A DNA stretch of 64,000 nt, from contig NZ_JABRPK010000004.1 in the NCBI RefSeq assembly GCF_013248995.1, forward strand, positions 62,001 through 126,000, in the 5' to 3' direction. This stretch comes from Frigoribacterium sp. VKM Ac-2836 (GTDB taxonomy: Bacteria; Actinomycetota; Actinomycetes; Actinomycetales; Microbacteriaceae). A model generated the notes under the pieces. The model made no database searches. It saw nothing but the letters and a program-made list of their open reading frames with translations, and had not been told where the DNA came from. The position numbers and the translations under genes are program-made. Positions 56,954 through 64,000 of this stretch are shown one piece after another (the first letter of the stretch is position 1; each line of letters begins with the position of its first letter).

Positions 56954-57906
56954 CCCTCGATCCAGCCCAGTGCCCGGAGGGTCGCGTGGGGCCGTTCGAC
57001 GTGAGCGAAGTGGCCGCAATCGGCGAGCAACGTCGTCCGGGCGTGCCGCACGACCGCCGCCAATCGGTCGAGGTCGGACGTGCGCGCGAAGACGTCGTCG
57101 GCCCCGCTCACGGCGGACACGTCGCAGTCGATGGCCCGCCAACGCGAGGCGTCGTACCCCTGACCCGACCGCGAGGCCGAGAGGAAGCCCCGGGGGCGTA
57201 GCTCGGCGACGAACGCGCTCAGCACCGACCTCGGGACGCGGTCGACGTGACGGAACACGGGTGAGGACAACACGCGCAGCAGTCCGATGCGGGAGGCCCC
57301 CCGCAGCAAGGACACGGAGGCGCGGGGCAGCACCCCGAACGCGGCCCGCAACAAGGTGAACGCCGGCAACCGCACGAGCCCCCGCACCGGGTGGGTGACG
57401 GCGTCGATCGCCGAGAAGGACGTGGCCGACACGACCGAGACGCTGAGGACGAGGTCGGGTCGGATCGCGGCCAGGTGCAGGGCGACGAAGGCACCCATCG
57501 AGTGACCGACGAGGTCGAATTCGGTGACACCCAGGGCCTCGGCGACCTCGACCACCACGGCGGCGGCCGACTCGACGTCGAGGCCGGGCTCGGGGTCGGG
57601 CGAGTCGCCCCAGCCGGGCAGGTCGACGAGCACCGGTCGCGAGACGACGGCGTCGACCTCGCGGGCGGCCTGCAGCAGGGGAGTCCAGGTCGTCCACGAG
57701 CCGGCGGCCCCGTGCAGCATCACCGTCGCCCGCCGTCGGGCGGACGGGTCGGCCGGCGACGCCGCGTGGTGCACGACGGTCGAGCCGTGCGCCGTCTCGA
57801 TCGTCTCGCGGGCGAGTCCGAGCACTCGGGGATCGGTCACCAGGTCGAACGGGGCGTACCGGTCGACGGCAGGATCGACCACCCCTGTCGCCCGGCCCCG
57901 TCGCAT
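56950..57906 (-). CDS. Alpha/beta hydrolase
   Basis: A 318-residue enzyme. The HGAAGSWTTW oxyanion loop (about 65-74), LVDLPGWGDSPDPE, nucleophile elbow VGHSMGA (Ser at about 134) and C-terminal DCGHFAHVERPHATL histidine are all standard for esterase/haloalkane-type hydrolases. A long helical cap is in the middle. The start is ATG 57906, 6 nt after TAGCAT on the minus strand. Substrate unknown. Confidence 0.87.
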   Translation of the reverse strand: MRRGRATGVVDPAVDRYAPFDLVTDPRVLGLARETIETAHGSTVVHHAASPADPSARRRATVMLHGAAGSWTTWTPLLQAAREVDAVVSRPVLVDLPGWGDSPDPEPGLDVESAAAVVVEVAEALGVTEFDLVGHSMGAFVALHLAAIRPDLVLSVSVVSATSFSAIDAVTHPVRGLVRLPAFTLLRAAFGVLPRASVSLLRGASRIGLLRVLSSPVFRHVDRVPRSVLSAFVAELRPRGFLSASRSGQGYDASRWRAIDCDVSAVSGADDVFARTSDLDRLAAVVRHARTTLLADCGHFAHVERPHATLRALGWIEG

Positions 57907-57912
57907 CGTCGG

Positions 57913-57918
57913 ATGCTA
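57913..57918 (-). promoter_or_regulatory. Leaderless-type -10 (TAGCAT) overlapping the FUSC stop codon
   Basis: The TAG of the upstream FUSC gene is the first half of TAGCAT, which ends 6 nt before ATG 57906. Confidence 0.5.
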
Positions 57919-58992
57919 CCCGATGATCTCTTCCCGCACGCGTCGCAGGTCCTCGAGCAAGGAGCCGACCAGTACCCAGTTGTCCGGGTCGGGCCGCAGC
58001 ACCCTCACCGGCGACGCCAGTGCCGGGCCGTCGTCGTGCCCGACGCCCGTCGCGTGCCCGTCGGCGGAGTCGGGGACGCGGGAGGCGCGGCCGGCCGGGA
58101 GCGCCTCCTCGGTGGTCCGCGCCAGCAGGCGCACGTCGTGGGCGGCTCGACGCAGGTCTTCGGCGATGCTCTGCACCACCGGGTCGTCGGCCAGACCCGG
58201 GTCGTAGTTGTCGTGGACCGACCGCACCATGCCCACGACGCGGTTGACGAGCACGGTCAGGCGGCGCAGCAGTGCCGCGTCGGCCTCGAGCACGCTGCGG
58301 TTGCGACTCGCGCGGGGGTTGAGCTGCAGGCTCTCCTCGCCTGCGGTGACGGCGTCGACGGCTCGGGCCTGGCTGGCCCGCAGATCGCGGGCCCTCGTCA
58401 GTCCCATGGTCAGCCGGGCCGCATCGACCGGCTCGTCGAGCACGGCGGCGGTCTCGTCGAGCACGGACGCGACGTCGCGGGCCAACCGGCCGACCGCGAG
58501 GTGCGCCGGGGCCAGCGCGACGGGAGGCACGACGAGGGCGTTGATCGCCAGGGCGATGGCGGCGCCGATGATCGTCTCGAGCACCCGGTCGAGTGCGTAG
58601 TCCGGGGTCTGGGCGCCGATCGCCAGCACGAGCATGGCCGAGATCGGCACCTGGTTCGCCGAGCTCGGCGTCAGCCGGAACGCCCACGCCACGAGCAGGC
58701 TCACGACGACGATCGCCAGCACGATCCACGTCGCGTCGCCGAACAGCTGTCCGGCCGCGAACGCGATCAACACGCCGGCGACGACTCCGACGCTGCGCTC
58801 GAGGCCGCGCACGAACGACTGGTTGACGCTGGGCAGCACCACGAGCAGGGCCGCGATCGCCGCGAAGATGGGCAACGGCTGCTGCAGCAGGCCGACCGAC
58901 GCGAACCAGGCGGCCATGACCGCGACGCTCGTCTTCACCACCTGCAGCAGGGGCGTGCGTCTCGTCTGGCGGATGCGCGAGACGATCTTCAC
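57916..58992 (-). CDS. FUSC/aromatic-acid-exporter family membrane protein
   Basis: A 358-residue protein with about six helices in the first 165 residues (AVMAAWFASVGLLQQPLPIFAAIAALLVVLPSVNQSF, RVLETIIGAAIALAINALVVPP), the FUSC pattern. A helical cytoplasmic domain follows (about 170-290) with DVASVLDETAAVLD and a disordered region ending DLRRVREEIIG. Function is export of aromatic or other small molecules by family. The GTG start is 7 nt after a minus-strand TACCCT. The coding DNA contains an inverted pair of the recurrent word (58081-58109). Confidence 0.85.
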   Translation of the reverse strand: MKIVSRIRQTRRTPLLQVVKTSVAVMAAWFASVGLLQQPLPIFAAIAALLVVLPSVNQSFVRGLERSVGVVAGVLIAFAAGQLFGDATWIVLAIVVVSLLVAWAFRLTPSSANQVPISAMLVLAIGAQTPDYALDRVLETIIGAAIALAINALVVPPVALAPAHLAVGRLARDVASVLDETAAVLDEPVDAARLTMGLTRARDLRASQARAVDAVTAGEESLQLNPRASRNRSVLEADAALLRRLTVLVNRVVGMVRSVHDNYDPGLADDPVVQSIAEDLRRAAHDVRLLARTTEEALPAGRASRVPDSADGHATGVGHDDGPALASPVRVLRPDPDNWVLVGSLLEDLRRVREEIIG

Positions 58993-58999
58993 GACACCC

Positions 59000-59005
59000 A
59001 GGGTA
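59000..59005 (-). promoter_or_regulatory. Leaderless-type -10 (TACCCT) of the FUSC gene
   Basis: TACCCT on the minus strand, 7 nt before GTG 58992. Confidence 0.5.
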
Positions 59006-59090
59006 GACGGGGAGGCGCGGCGTCGGTCGCGACGTCGGGTCAGGTCACGAATCGGTCACCCCGCCCGCGCCTCCCCGCCGATCGGGTCGT

Positions 59091-60308
59091 GTGCTGGTTG
59101 ACTGCGTCCCCGTGTGGCCCAACTCCGCCGAGGTGCTCCCCGCCGCGTTCGCGAACTCGGGGTTGACCGTCGTCGCCTTCCGACCCCACTCGGTCGAGCC
59201 GTCCGGCGCCGGGTTCCTCTACGGCTACGAGGTCGACACGGTCGACCCCGCCGGTGCGACCTCGACCGTGCTGACCTTCATCGACACCGACACCCGGGCC
59301 GCCGACGGCTCGTCGGTGCTCACCCGCGATCCCGTCACCGGGCAGCTGCTCGCGGTCTGGGCCTACCCGGCCGACCCCATGCTGCCGGCACTCGCCGGGG
59401 CCACCTACCCCGACCGCGTGGCCGACGCGCTCGCGGCTCTGGGCGTCGTCGTGACCGAGCCGCGGCTGAGCGTCGCGGCGTACCGGCCGGGCAAGCGGGC
59501 CGTCATCCGCCTCGACGCGGCCGAGACGACCGTCTTCCTCAAGGTGGTCCGGCCCGACCGTGTCGGGCCGATCGTCGCTCTGCACGAGTCGTTCCGCCGG
59601 CAGGGACTGCCCGTGCCGGCAGTCCTCGCGTCACGATCGGACGGCCTGCTGGTGCTCGAGCGCGTCCCCGGTGTGCCAGCCGGCCAGCGTGTCGTCGAGC
59701 TGGCCGACGACCCCCGTTTCGTCGAGCAGATGGTCGACCTCGGCACGCGCATCGCCCGGGTCGACCTGAGCGCGCGGGCACAGTCCGACGCGCTCGACCA
59801 CGGGGCCTGGCACCGTTCGACGCTGCGCGCCGCCCTGCCCGACCGGGAGGCCGAGATCGACCGTCTCTACGACGAGATCGACCGACGCCGCGCCTCCATC
59901 GCCTCGGACGCCCTGACCGTGATCCACGGCGACCTCCATCTCGAGCAGCTCTTCGTGCACCCGTCCGAGCCGTGGCGGGTCACCGGGCTGCTCGACGTCG
60001 ACACCGCGGGGCTCGGGCACCCGGCCCGCGACGCGGCAGCCCTCGTCGCTCACCTCGTCGTCACCGGGCAGTGGCACCGGGGCAACGGAGACGAGGCCGA
60101 GGCCCGGGCCTGCGAGCGCCTCGCCGACGACGTCACGAGCGCCTGGGTCGACCGTATGCCCGGCCTGGCCGACCGGCTCGCGCCCGGTGTCGCGTCACAG
60201 CTGCTCGCCCACGCCGGCGGACAGGCCACGCTCGGCACCGACACCGGCCGCCGCAAGGCCGTGCAACTGATCGGCGCGGCCGCGGGCACCCTCGCCCGCC
60301 CCGCCTGA
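59091..60308 (+). CDS. Aminoglycoside-phosphotransferase-fold kinase
   Basis: A 405-residue protein. The C-terminal lobe has the catalytic VIHGDLHLEQLFV (Asp at about 282) and metal DVD in GLLDVDTAGLGHPARD. The N-lobe has RAVIRLDAAETTVFLKVV with the ATP lysine. The first 110 residues form a separate domain (VVAFRPHSVEPSGAGFLYGYEVDTV). This layout resembles maltokinase-like or fructosamine-kinase-like members rather than drug-resistance enzymes. The start is uncertain (GTG 59091 or GTG 59112). Substrate not assignable. Confidence 0.78.
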   Translation: MLVDCVPVWPNSAEVLPAAFANSGLTVVAFRPHSVEPSGAGFLYGYEVDTVDPAGATSTVLTFIDTDTRAADGSSVLTRDPVTGQLLAVWAYPADPMLPALAGATYPDRVADALAALGVVVTEPRLSVAAYRPGKRAVIRLDAAETTVFLKVVRPDRVGPIVALHESFRRQGLPVPAVLASRSDGLLVLERVPGVPAGQRVVELADDPRFVEQMVDLGTRIARVDLSARAQSDALDHGAWHRSTLRAALPDREAEIDRLYDEIDRRRASIASDALTVIHGDLHLEQLFVHPSEPWRVTGLLDVDTAGLGHPARDAAALVAHLVVTGQWHRGNGDEAEARACERLADDVTSAWVDRMPGLADRLAPGVASQLLAHAGGQATLGTDTGRRKAVQLIGAAAGTLARPA

Positions 60309-60373
60309 CCCGCCCCCCGTTGCGCCAACGGCCCCCACCGGAGTCGGGTCCGGCGCGCGACGCCCGAGGGGCC

Positions 60374-60379
60374 TACCGT
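60374..60379 (+). promoter_or_regulatory. -10 (TACCGT) of the FAD/Rieske gene
   Basis: TACCGT lies about 37 nt before ATG 60417, with CGGAGG as ribosome-binding site in between. Here the gene has a short leader. Confidence 0.45.
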
Positions 60380-60416
60380 GGCGCGCAGCACCTACTCGCG
60401 CACCCGGAGGCCCCTC

Positions 60417-61889
60417 ATGCCGTCACCCTGGCTCGACGCCGCGCCCGACGTCACGACCGACAGGATCGATCCCAAGACCGTCTACGACGACGTGATCGTC
60501 GGTGGCGGTCTGACCGGCCTGGTCACCGCCCTGTTGTTCGCGCGGCGCGGGCACCGCGTCGCCGTCCTGGAGGCTCGGTCGGTGGGCAGCGTCGCGAGCG
60601 GCAGCGGTTCGGCGTCGATGTCGCTCTTGCAGGGCAGACAGCTCCAACGCATCCGCACCAACACCTACCAGAGCGTCGTGGACGCCTACGTCGCGGGCAA
60701 CCGGGCGGGCTTCGACTGGATGGTCGACTACCTGGACGAGGCCGGGGTCGAGGTCGAGCGCCGGGACGCCTTCAGCTACTCGACGACCCGGGGCGGCATC
60801 GCGGCCGTCGACGACGAGTACCTCGTGGCCCGGAAGGCCGGCCTTCCCGTCGTCAAGGAGTTCGGCCTCGACCTGCCGTTCGGCACCACGGGCGGCCTGC
60901 GGCTTCCCGACCAGGCGCAGTTCGACCCGATGCAGGCGATCGCAGCCCTCGTGGCCGACGTTCGGGCCCTCGGCGGCGTCGTCGTCGAGGGGGTGCGCGT
61001 GACGGGTGTCGACGCGTCGAGCCCGGTGGTGACGCACAGCGACGGCCTCGACGTCTGCAGCCGCAGGGTGCACGTCACGACCGGCAGCCCGGTCCTCGAC
61101 CGTGGCCTCTACTTCGCCAAGCTCCGCAGCGAGCGGTCCTACGGCCTCGCCTTCGACGGCGCCGAGCACCTGCCCGAGGGCATGTACCAGGCGGTCGACG
61201 GTCCCACCCGGTCGTTCTCGGCGGTGGGCGACCGCCTCGTCACCGGCGGTAACCGACACGCGGTGGGCCGCGCCTCCTCGACCACCGCGCTGGTCGACGA
61301 CCTCGTCGACTGGACCACACGCCACTGGCCAGGGGCCCGCCTGACCCACTCGTGGAGCGGTCAGGACTACGGCACGCCCCACCACGTCCCGTTCGTCGGC
61401 TGGCTGCCCCGCGGTCGAGGACGCATCTACCTGGCGACGGGCTACGAGCACTGGGGACTCACCAACGCGGTCCAGGCGGCGATGACCCTCGTCTCGGACG
61501 TGCTCGGCGACCCGGAGCCCTGGATGACCGCCCTGCACAAGCGCGTCACGACGCCGATCGCGATCGCCTCGGGCATCGGCATCAACGCCGCCGACGCCTG
61601 GTGGGCCGCCAAGGGCTGGGCCGGGGCGATGACCAACCGGCTGGTGGCCGTGGCACCGGCCGAGGGCCAGGGCGAGGTCGGACGCTCGGGCGGCTTCGCC
61701 CCCGTCGCGCGCTCCACCGTCGACGGCGAGGTGTGCACCGTGTCGGCCATCTGCCCGCATGTCGTCGGCATCGTCACCTGGAACGACGCGGAACGCTCGT
61801 GGGACTGCCCGGTGCACGGTTCGCGGTTCGCCTCCGACGGCAGCGTGCTCGAGGGCCCCGCGACCCGCGGGCTGCGTCGCCGCGGCTGA
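60417..61889 (+). CDS. FAD-dependent oxidoreductase with C-terminal Rieske domain
   Basis: A 490-residue two-domain protein. The DAO-fold (about 1-390) has VIVGGGLTGLVTALLFARRGHRVAVLEA, SGSASMSLLQG and SGQDYGTPHHVPFVG. The Rieske domain (about 430-485) has the iron-sulfur ligands in CTVSAICPHVVG and DCPVHGSRF (CxH ... CxxH). ATG 60417 with GGAGG 7 nt upstream is better than GTG 60378. Such fusions oxidise or transfer electrons to an amine or sugar acid; the substrate is unknown. Confidence 0.88.
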   Translation: MPSPWLDAAPDVTTDRIDPKTVYDDVIVGGGLTGLVTALLFARRGHRVAVLEARSVGSVASGSGSASMSLLQGRQLQRIRTNTYQSVVDAYVAGNRAGFDWMVDYLDEAGVEVERRDAFSYSTTRGGIAAVDDEYLVARKAGLPVVKEFGLDLPFGTTGGLRLPDQAQFDPMQAIAALVADVRALGGVVVEGVRVTGVDASSPVVTHSDGLDVCSRRVHVTTGSPVLDRGLYFAKLRSERSYGLAFDGAEHLPEGMYQAVDGPTRSFSAVGDRLVTGGNRHAVGRASSTTALVDDLVDWTTRHWPGARLTHSWSGQDYGTPHHVPFVGWLPRGRGRIYLATGYEHWGLTNAVQAAMTLVSDVLGDPEPWMTALHKRVTTPIAIASGIGINAADAWWAAKGWAGAMTNRLVAVAPAEGQGEVGRSGGFAPVARSTVDGEVCTVSAICPHVVGIVTWNDAERSWDCPVHGSRFASDGSVLEGPATRGLRRRG

Positions 61890-62299
61890 CCCCCCGCCAC
61901 CGAACGGTCGTCGGGTCCCGCCGTCACCCACCCATCGCGACCGGGCCACGAGACACGAGGAGGCGCTGGTGGCGTACCGGCGCGTCGTACGCGTAAACTG
62001 TCCCCAGCTTCACCGCCCGGGTGTTCTCCGGTCCGCGCCTCCTCCGGTGCGAGTCGACACCTCGGCGTGACGGGGCTTCGGGGCACGTGCCGTCGTCGGA
62101 CTGCCCGCCACGAAGGTCGCCCGTCACGAAGCCGGTACAGCTGTCCACCGCGCGGCACCCCGCCCCGCACGCATCCGGCGCGACCGTCTCGGTCGCCGTC
62201 CGTCCGGGTCACCGAGCCTCTCGGTGCCCCGCGCAGCACCCACCGCCGACATGGCGGCACAGCACCGTCGACGTCCCGCGTCGACCACGAGGAGGAGCC
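61890..62299 (+). promoter_or_regulatory. Intergenic leader upstream of the SNF2-type helicase gene
   Basis: About 410 bp without a credible gene. TAAACT at 61994-61999 (after GTACGCG) is the best -10, which would give a leader of about 300 nt. Two copies of the recurrent word lie in opposite orientation (61958-61966, 62035-62043). Confidence 0.45.
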
Positions 62300-64000
62300 T
62301 TGGCTCGACCAGGCCAGCGTCAATCGGGTGGCACCCGCACCGCCCAGCGTCCGAACCGTCGCCGCGAGGTCGACAACGACGGGCTGATCCCCGTCCTCGC
62401 CCGCGCCGTGCGCGAGGTCGAGGCCGCCGCCCAACGTGGTCAGGTGAAGCCGTCGAGTCGGACCAAGTTCCAGGTCATCGCGTTGCTCATGCGAGAAGAG
62501 CGGGCGCGGGTCAGGGTCGACAAGGCCATCAGCGAGTCCGAGCGAGCCGAGCAGATGAAGCGACTCGACGGGGTCGCCCAGATCCTCGCCAAGACCGCCG
62601 CCCGCGACACGTCGCTGATCACCCTGCTGGGTGAGGCGGCGACCGTCAGCGAGGCCGCCCGGACCCTCAAGCGCGACATGCAGATGTCGGCCGGGCTCGA
62701 GCTCGAACCCGAGCAGCAGATCATCGTCACCGAGGCCGCACCCGTGGCCGTGGCCTCCGACCGCCAGGTCGTACCGCAGTCGGTCGTCTCTCGTCAGCTC
62801 GCGAACCCCTTCCTTCCGCCCGATTTCGCACTCGCCGAGGTCGCTCGCGAGGCGCACCCGCGTCGCCTCGCCAACTGGGAGCTCTTCGGTCCGCTGTTCA
62901 AGTCGTTCGAATACGGCGCCGGCGGCGGCTCGGCCTGCATGCCGCTGCCCGAACCGACCACCGTCGACGCGCCCGCGGGCGCGACCCTCATGCACCACCA
63001 GGCTCAGCTCGTCGAGTCCGCCCGCCAGGGTCACCGCACCTACCTGCTCGCCGACGAGCCCGGCCTCGGCAAGACCGCGCAGGCTCTGCTCGCCGCTCAG
63101 GCGGCGGCCGCCTACCCGCTGCTCGTCGTCGTGCCCAACGTCGTCAAGACGAACTGGGCCCGCGAGGTGCAGTTGTGGACGCCGACGCGATCGGCGACCG
63201 TCATCCACGGTGACGGCGAGAAGCTCGACGCGTTCGCCGACGTCGTCATCGTCAACTACGAGGTGCTCGACCGTCACGTCGGCTGGCTCGGCGACCTCGG
63301 CTTCAAGGGCATGATCGTCGACGAGGCGCACTTCATCAAGAACAAAGAGTCGCAGCGCTCGCGCCACGTGCTGCAGCTCGCCCAGCGCATCCGCTCGCGC
63401 ACCGCCCACCCGCTGCTGATGGCGCTGACCGGCACCCCGCTGATCAACGACATCGAGGACTTCCGCGCCATCTGGGAGTTCTTGGGCTGGATCGGCGACA
63501 AGAAGCCGAACGCCGAGCTGATGGAACGCCTCGAAGACGTCGGGCTGACGCCCGCCGACCCCGGATTCTTCTCGTCGGCCCGCGAGATCGTCATCGACCT
63601 CGGCATCGTCCGTCGCAAGAAGGTGGACGTCGCCTCCGACATCCCCGCCCGCCGCATCGCCGACCTGCCCGTCGAACTCGACGACGAGGTGGGCCGCTCG
63701 ATCCGCGACGCCGAGCGCGAGCTCGCCCGCCGCATGGTGCAGAAGTACCGCACCGCGCTCACCACCCGCACGTCGGGCGTCCGGGTCGAGGGCATCGACC
63801 ACGATCTCGTCCGCCAGGTCGCCAAGTGGGAGCTCGAGGACGCCAGCGCGTCGAGCACGGGCGAGAACGTGTTCAGCATGGTGCGCCGCATCGGTCAGGC
63901 CAAGGCCGGCCTCGCCGCCGACTACACGGCGCAGCTGGCCCGCAACGTCGGCAAGGTCGTGTTCTTCGCCAAGCACATCGACGTCATGGACGTCGCCGAG
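62300..64000 (+). CDS. SNF2-type DEAD/DEAH helicase, N-terminal 567 codons (3' end outside window)
   Basis: A large ATPase open at the window edge. The N-terminal about 240 residues are helical and basic-acidic (VLARAVREVEAAAQRGQVK, ...ALLMREERARVRVDKAI). The ATPase has motif I LLADEPGLGKTAQA (about 252-265; Pro for the usual Met), motif Ia VVVPNVVKTNWARE, motif II IVDEAHFIKN and motif III ALTGTPLINDIEDF. These are SNF2 motifs. The start is TTG 62300, with GGAGGAG just upstream. Function in DNA repair or chromosome remodelling is family inference. Confidence 0.87.
   Translation, partial: MARPGQRQSGGTRTAQRPNRRREVDNDGLIPVLARAVREVEAAAQRGQVKPSSRTKFQVIALLMREERARVRVDKAISESERAEQMKRLDGVAQILAKTAARDTSLITLLGEAATVSEAARTLKRDMQMSAGLELEPEQQIIVTEAAPVAVASDRQVVPQSVVSRQLANPFLPPDFALAEVAREAHPRRLANWELFGPLFKSFEYGAGGGSACMPLPEPTTVDAPAGATLMHHQAQLVESARQGHRTYLLADEPGLGKTAQALLAAQAAAAYPLLVVVPNVVKTNWAREVQLWTPTRSATVIHGDGEKLDAFADVVIVNYEVLDRHVGWLGDLGFKGMIVDEAHFIKNKESQRSRHVLQLAQRIRSRTAHPLLMALTGTPLINDIEDFRAIWEFLGWIGDKKPNAELMERLEDVGLTPADPGFFSSAREIVIDLGIVRRKKVDVASDIPARRIADLPVELDDEVGRSIRDAERELARRMVQKYRTALTTRTSGVRVEGIDHDLVRQVAKWELEDASASSTGENVFSMVRRIGQAKAGLAADYTAQLARNVGKVVFFAKHIDVMDVAE

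Overview
The window is about 64 kb of high-GC DNA with GTG/TTG starts, 1-4 nt overlaps of the ATGA/GTGA type between adjacent genes, and gene orders typical of Actinomycetota. The blocks ileS-folC-DUF4233-ndk and rne-rplU-rpmA-obgE-proB-proA-nadD-rsfS, Ku plus a three-domain LigD, and an LAxTG-type sorting signal point to a member of the Microbacteriaceae. I cannot fix the genus. No phage, insertion sequence or CRISPR array was seen; the window reads as chromosomal core followed by accessory metabolic genes.

Layout. 1-5 kb: the tail of ileS, folC, a DUF4233 membrane protein and ndk, meeting a thiol-oxidation pair (a DsbA-like protein and a VKOR homologue) at a bidirectional terminator. 5-12 kb: RNase E with a long leader, then a membrane operon with a CECGN permease, a TIGR03943-family protein and an anchored propeller protein. 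12-20 kb: DUF4031, rplU, rpmA, obgE, proB, proA, a small membrane protein, nadD, an LytR-neighbour-like anchored protein of unknown function, rsfS and tRNA-Ala(GGC). 20-30 kb: a tightly overlapped seven-gene operon that couples an NMT1-type ABC importer to a nucleoside hydrolase, an adenosine-deaminase-family enzyme and an 8-oxoguanine-deaminase-type amidohydrolase. It is flanked by a TetR regulator and an LLM flavin monooxygenase that has a palindromic site at its start. 30-37 kb: a HAD phosphatase, a general stress protein, an OhrR-type peroxide sensor with its own palindrome, gluconate uptake and phosphorylation (gntR/gntP/gntK), an alcohol dehydrogenase and a frameshifted acetyltransferase. 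38-46 kb: a giant surface-anchored family 3 glycosidase, a DUF4188/MerR divergent pair and a 14-TM exporter. 46-56 kb: a stress and DNA-repair stretch (ligD, a stress-type SDR, ku, a GH15 enzyme, an SMP-30 lactonase, a ferredoxin-reductase-like flavoprotein and dps). 56-64 kb: hydrolases, a FUSC protein, an APH-fold kinase, a FAD/Rieske oxidoreductase and the first 567 codons of an SNF2-type helicase.

Two genome-style signals stand out. First, a 9-base word GCGCCTCCT (or its complement AGGAGGCGC) occurs about 39 times by hand count, where roughly two would be expected by base composition. It sits just after stop codons, in both arms of terminator hairpins, in one ribosome-binding site and inside coding regions. 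Second, at least nine genes carry a TANNNT -10 hexamer only 6-7 nt before the start codon, the signature of leaderless mRNAs.
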